Below the pieces are notes generated by a model. The model was not told where the DNA came from, did not search any database, and saw only the letters and a list, made by a program, of their open reading frames with translations. DNA of 64,000 nucleotides, from positions 310,001-374,000 of the forward strand of contig NZ_SWBM01000001.1 of assembly GCF_005116465.1 (NCBI RefSeq), in the 5' to 3' direction. Below, one piece after another: positions 62,440 to 64,000 of this stretch. Each line of letters begins with the position of its first letter. The first letter of the stretch is position 1. The position numbers were made by a program, and so were the translations under genes. The stretch is from Robertmurraya kyonggiensis (lineage in GTDB: Bacteria; Bacillota; Bacilli; Bacillales; Cytobacillaceae).

Positions 62440-64000
62440 ATGAAAGATTTTAAGTTGTTTTTACCATATGTGAGACGAGTAAGCAGATTGTATTTAATCG
62501 GATTTGTTGGGAGCTTATTTCGGTTTCTGATCCCACTATTTGTGCCATTAATTTTAAAATATATTTTTGATCATCTACTTCAAAATGAAGCATTGTCTCG
62601 GGTGGAAAAACTGGAGCAATTAATTTACATTGCCATTGGAATGCTTGTCGTTTTTCTATTCATTCGTACACCAATGGAATATGTAAGGCAATATTGTATT
62701 CAAAAGGCAAATAACAACATTATAAAAGAACTTCGTAAAGATGCCTTTAAAAAAGTTTATTCTCTAGATGCAAAATATTTTGTGGAAAACAAAAGCGGAG
62801 AAATTGGCACACGCTTTTTTGATGATATTGAAAAAGTTAGAGGGTTTTTAACTGCAATTTTAGGGAATATCTGGATTGAAATGATTGTCCTATTATTTGT
62901 TGTGGTGGTTATGCTTACGCTAAATGTAAAATTAACACTACTCTCTGTGGTGTTAGTCGGTTTTCAATTTATTCTGGCTCATTTCCTATCAAAAAAGTTT
63001 AAAAAATCGACACATAACATGATGGGATATCGTTCCGTTATGAGCGGTTTTATATTTGAAAAAATCCAAGGTGCCTTTCTATCAAAATTGTTTGCATCCG
63101 AAAAGCGCGACAAAGAAGAAATGGATCAACACTTAACACATTTTGATACTTTAACCGATAACCATGTCAAAGTAAATGCTGTGATGTTAGCATCCGTTAA
63201 CGTTCTCAGTGATATGACCCCGTTCATAGTAGCAATCATTGCGAGTCTTTTTGTATTAGATGGTAGCTTAACGGTAGGTAGCTTAATCGCTTTTTTTGCC
63301 TATGTAGATAAGATGAGAAGTCCGGTTGCGGCCTTAGTTAATGCTTACCCTGCCATTACGGAAGGAAGTGTTGCCCTGCAAAGGATTTTTGCATTCTTTC
63401 ATACACCTTCTACAATTAAAGAAAAAGATAACCCTGTTGAATTAAAGCAATTTAATCATGCTATAGAGTTGAAAAACGTGTCATTTTCTTATGATGGAAA
63501 AAAAAGTATCATTAAAAACGTTTCTTTAATCCTTGAAAAAGGGAAATCGTATGCCTTTGTTGGTGAGAGTGGAGGGGGAAAGAGTACAATTCTGCAGCTT
63601 TTGCTAAGAATGTATGATGTCTCGAACGGTGAGGTGTTAATAGATGGTGTGAATATCAAGGATTACTCGATGGCAACCCTTAGAGAGCATATGGGAATTG
63701 TGACACAGGATAATTTTTTATACAGCACTTCAATTAAGGACAATATTAGAATGGCAAAGCTTGATGCTACGGATGAGGAGATTATTGCTGCTTCCAAAAA
63801 AGCTTTTGCACATGATTTTATTACAGCTTTACACAATGGCTACGATACAGAAATTGGAGAAAGAGGGATTAAGCTTTCAGGTGGCCAAAAACAGCGAGTG
63901 TCCCTATCCCGTATATTTTTGAAGAATCCATCATTAATTTTTTTAGACGAGGCCACTAGTGCACTTGATAATGAGAGTGAAAAGCTTGTACAAGAGTCTA
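62440..64000 (+). CDS. ABC transporter, fused permease and ATPase (exporter type), 3' partial
   Basis: A half-transporter of the MsbA/BmrA class, cut by the window end after about 520 codons. Six membrane helices fill the first 300 residues (for example RLYLIGFVGSLFRFLIPLFV and DMTPFIVAIIASLFVLDGSL). The nucleotide-binding domain follows: Walker A GESGGGKST, Q-loop IVTQDNFLYSTSIKDNIRMA, signature LSGGQKQRVSLSR and Walker B LIFLDEATSALDNESE. It probably works as a homodimer to export a drug, lipid or peptide. A good AAAGGAG site precedes the ATG at 62440. Confidence 0.93.
   Translation, partial: MKDFKLFLPYVRRVSRLYLIGFVGSLFRFLIPLFVPLILKYIFDHLLQNEALSRVEKLEQLIYIAIGMLVVFLFIRTPMEYVRQYCIQKANNNIIKELRKDAFKKVYSLDAKYFVENKSGEIGTRFFDDIEKVRGFLTAILGNIWIEMIVLLFVVVVMLTLNVKLTLLSVVLVGFQFILAHFLSKKFKKSTHNMMGYRSVMSGFIFEKIQGAFLSKLFASEKRDKEEMDQHLTHFDTLTDNHVKVNAVMLASVNVLSDMTPFIVAIIASLFVLDGSLTVGSLIAFFAYVDKMRSPVAALVNAYPAITEGSVALQRIFAFFHTPSTIKEKDNPVELKQFNHAIELKNVSFSYDGKKSIIKNVSLILEKGKSYAFVGESGGGKSTILQLLLRMYDVSNGEVLIDGVNIKDYSMATLREHMGIVTQDNFLYSTSIKDNIRMAKLDATDEEIIAASKKAFAHDFITALHNGYDTEIGERGIKLSGGQKQRVSLSRIFLKNPSLIFLDEATSALDNESEKLVQES

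Noticed and set aside
50924-64000. Attachment-site duplication of the tRNA-Val 3' end
   Set aside because: I looked for a second copy of the tRNA end (CCTCACAGGTCAT) downstream and saw none in the window, so no attL/attR pair is claimed.

Overview
The window comes from the chromosome of a low-GC, endospore-forming member of the Bacillaceae (Bacillus sensu lato). The gene order is that of the Bacillus subtilis yjbA-yjcH chromosome segment: oligopeptide ABC genes, yjbA, trpS, oppABCDF, yjbC, spx, mecA, coiA, pepF, yjbH, yjbI, cwlQ, yjbK-yjbQ, fabI, cotO, cotZ, yjcA, yjcZ, spoVIF, yjcD, yjcF, yjcG, yjcH. Spore-coat, spoVA and SpoVIF genes show that the organism sporulates. The species cannot be named from the sequence alone.

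Layout. 1-4.5 kb: the end of one oligopeptide transporter operon (ATPase, two permeases, lipoprotein). 4.6-6.9 kb: yjbA, then trpS and a DUF3899 gene on the minus strand. 7.1-12.9 kb: the oppABCDF operon. 13.2-31.3 kb: stress, competence and nucleotide-signalling core, including Spx with its degradation adaptor YjbH and the adaptor MecA, the RelQ-type synthetase, NAD kinase, RluA-type pseudouridine synthase, PrpE and a CPA2 antiporter. 32-39.4 kb: fabI with a FapR-type operator, then sporulation genes: cotO, cotZ, yjcA, a lipoprotein-spoVAC-spoVAD-spoVAE operon, yjcZ and spoVIF. 39.8-45 kb: yjcD, DUF421, yjcF, yjcG and yjcH. 45.2-50.2 kb: a TAXI-type TRAP transporter and a dicarboxylate/glutamate symporter. 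50.9 kb: tRNA-Val(GAC). 51.2-64 kb: an accessory-looking segment with a truncated IS110 transposase, two paralogous PAS histidine kinases, a ComA-like response regulator, a MacA/MacB-type exporter, a membrane-anchored DJ-1/PfpI-like protein and a half-ABC exporter cut by the window end.

Two core genes look broken: coiA has one in-frame ochre codon, and the YjcD-type helicase gene has a one-base frameshift in a T-run. Both are involved in DNA uptake or DNA processing.

The most unusual content is non-coding. Four copies of a two-hairpin intergenic element lie between 29 and 39 kb. Four further loci (22.0, 31.4, 39.5 and 62.3 kb) carry short direct-repeat arrays, each with its own sequence, with periods of 20-21, 51/61, 52 and 21 bp. 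Those spacings are close to whole numbers of helical turns. The most interesting genetic module is the twin-kinase/ComA-like regulator/MacAB cluster, which has candidate micro-peptides in its intergenic regions but no recognised substrate gene.
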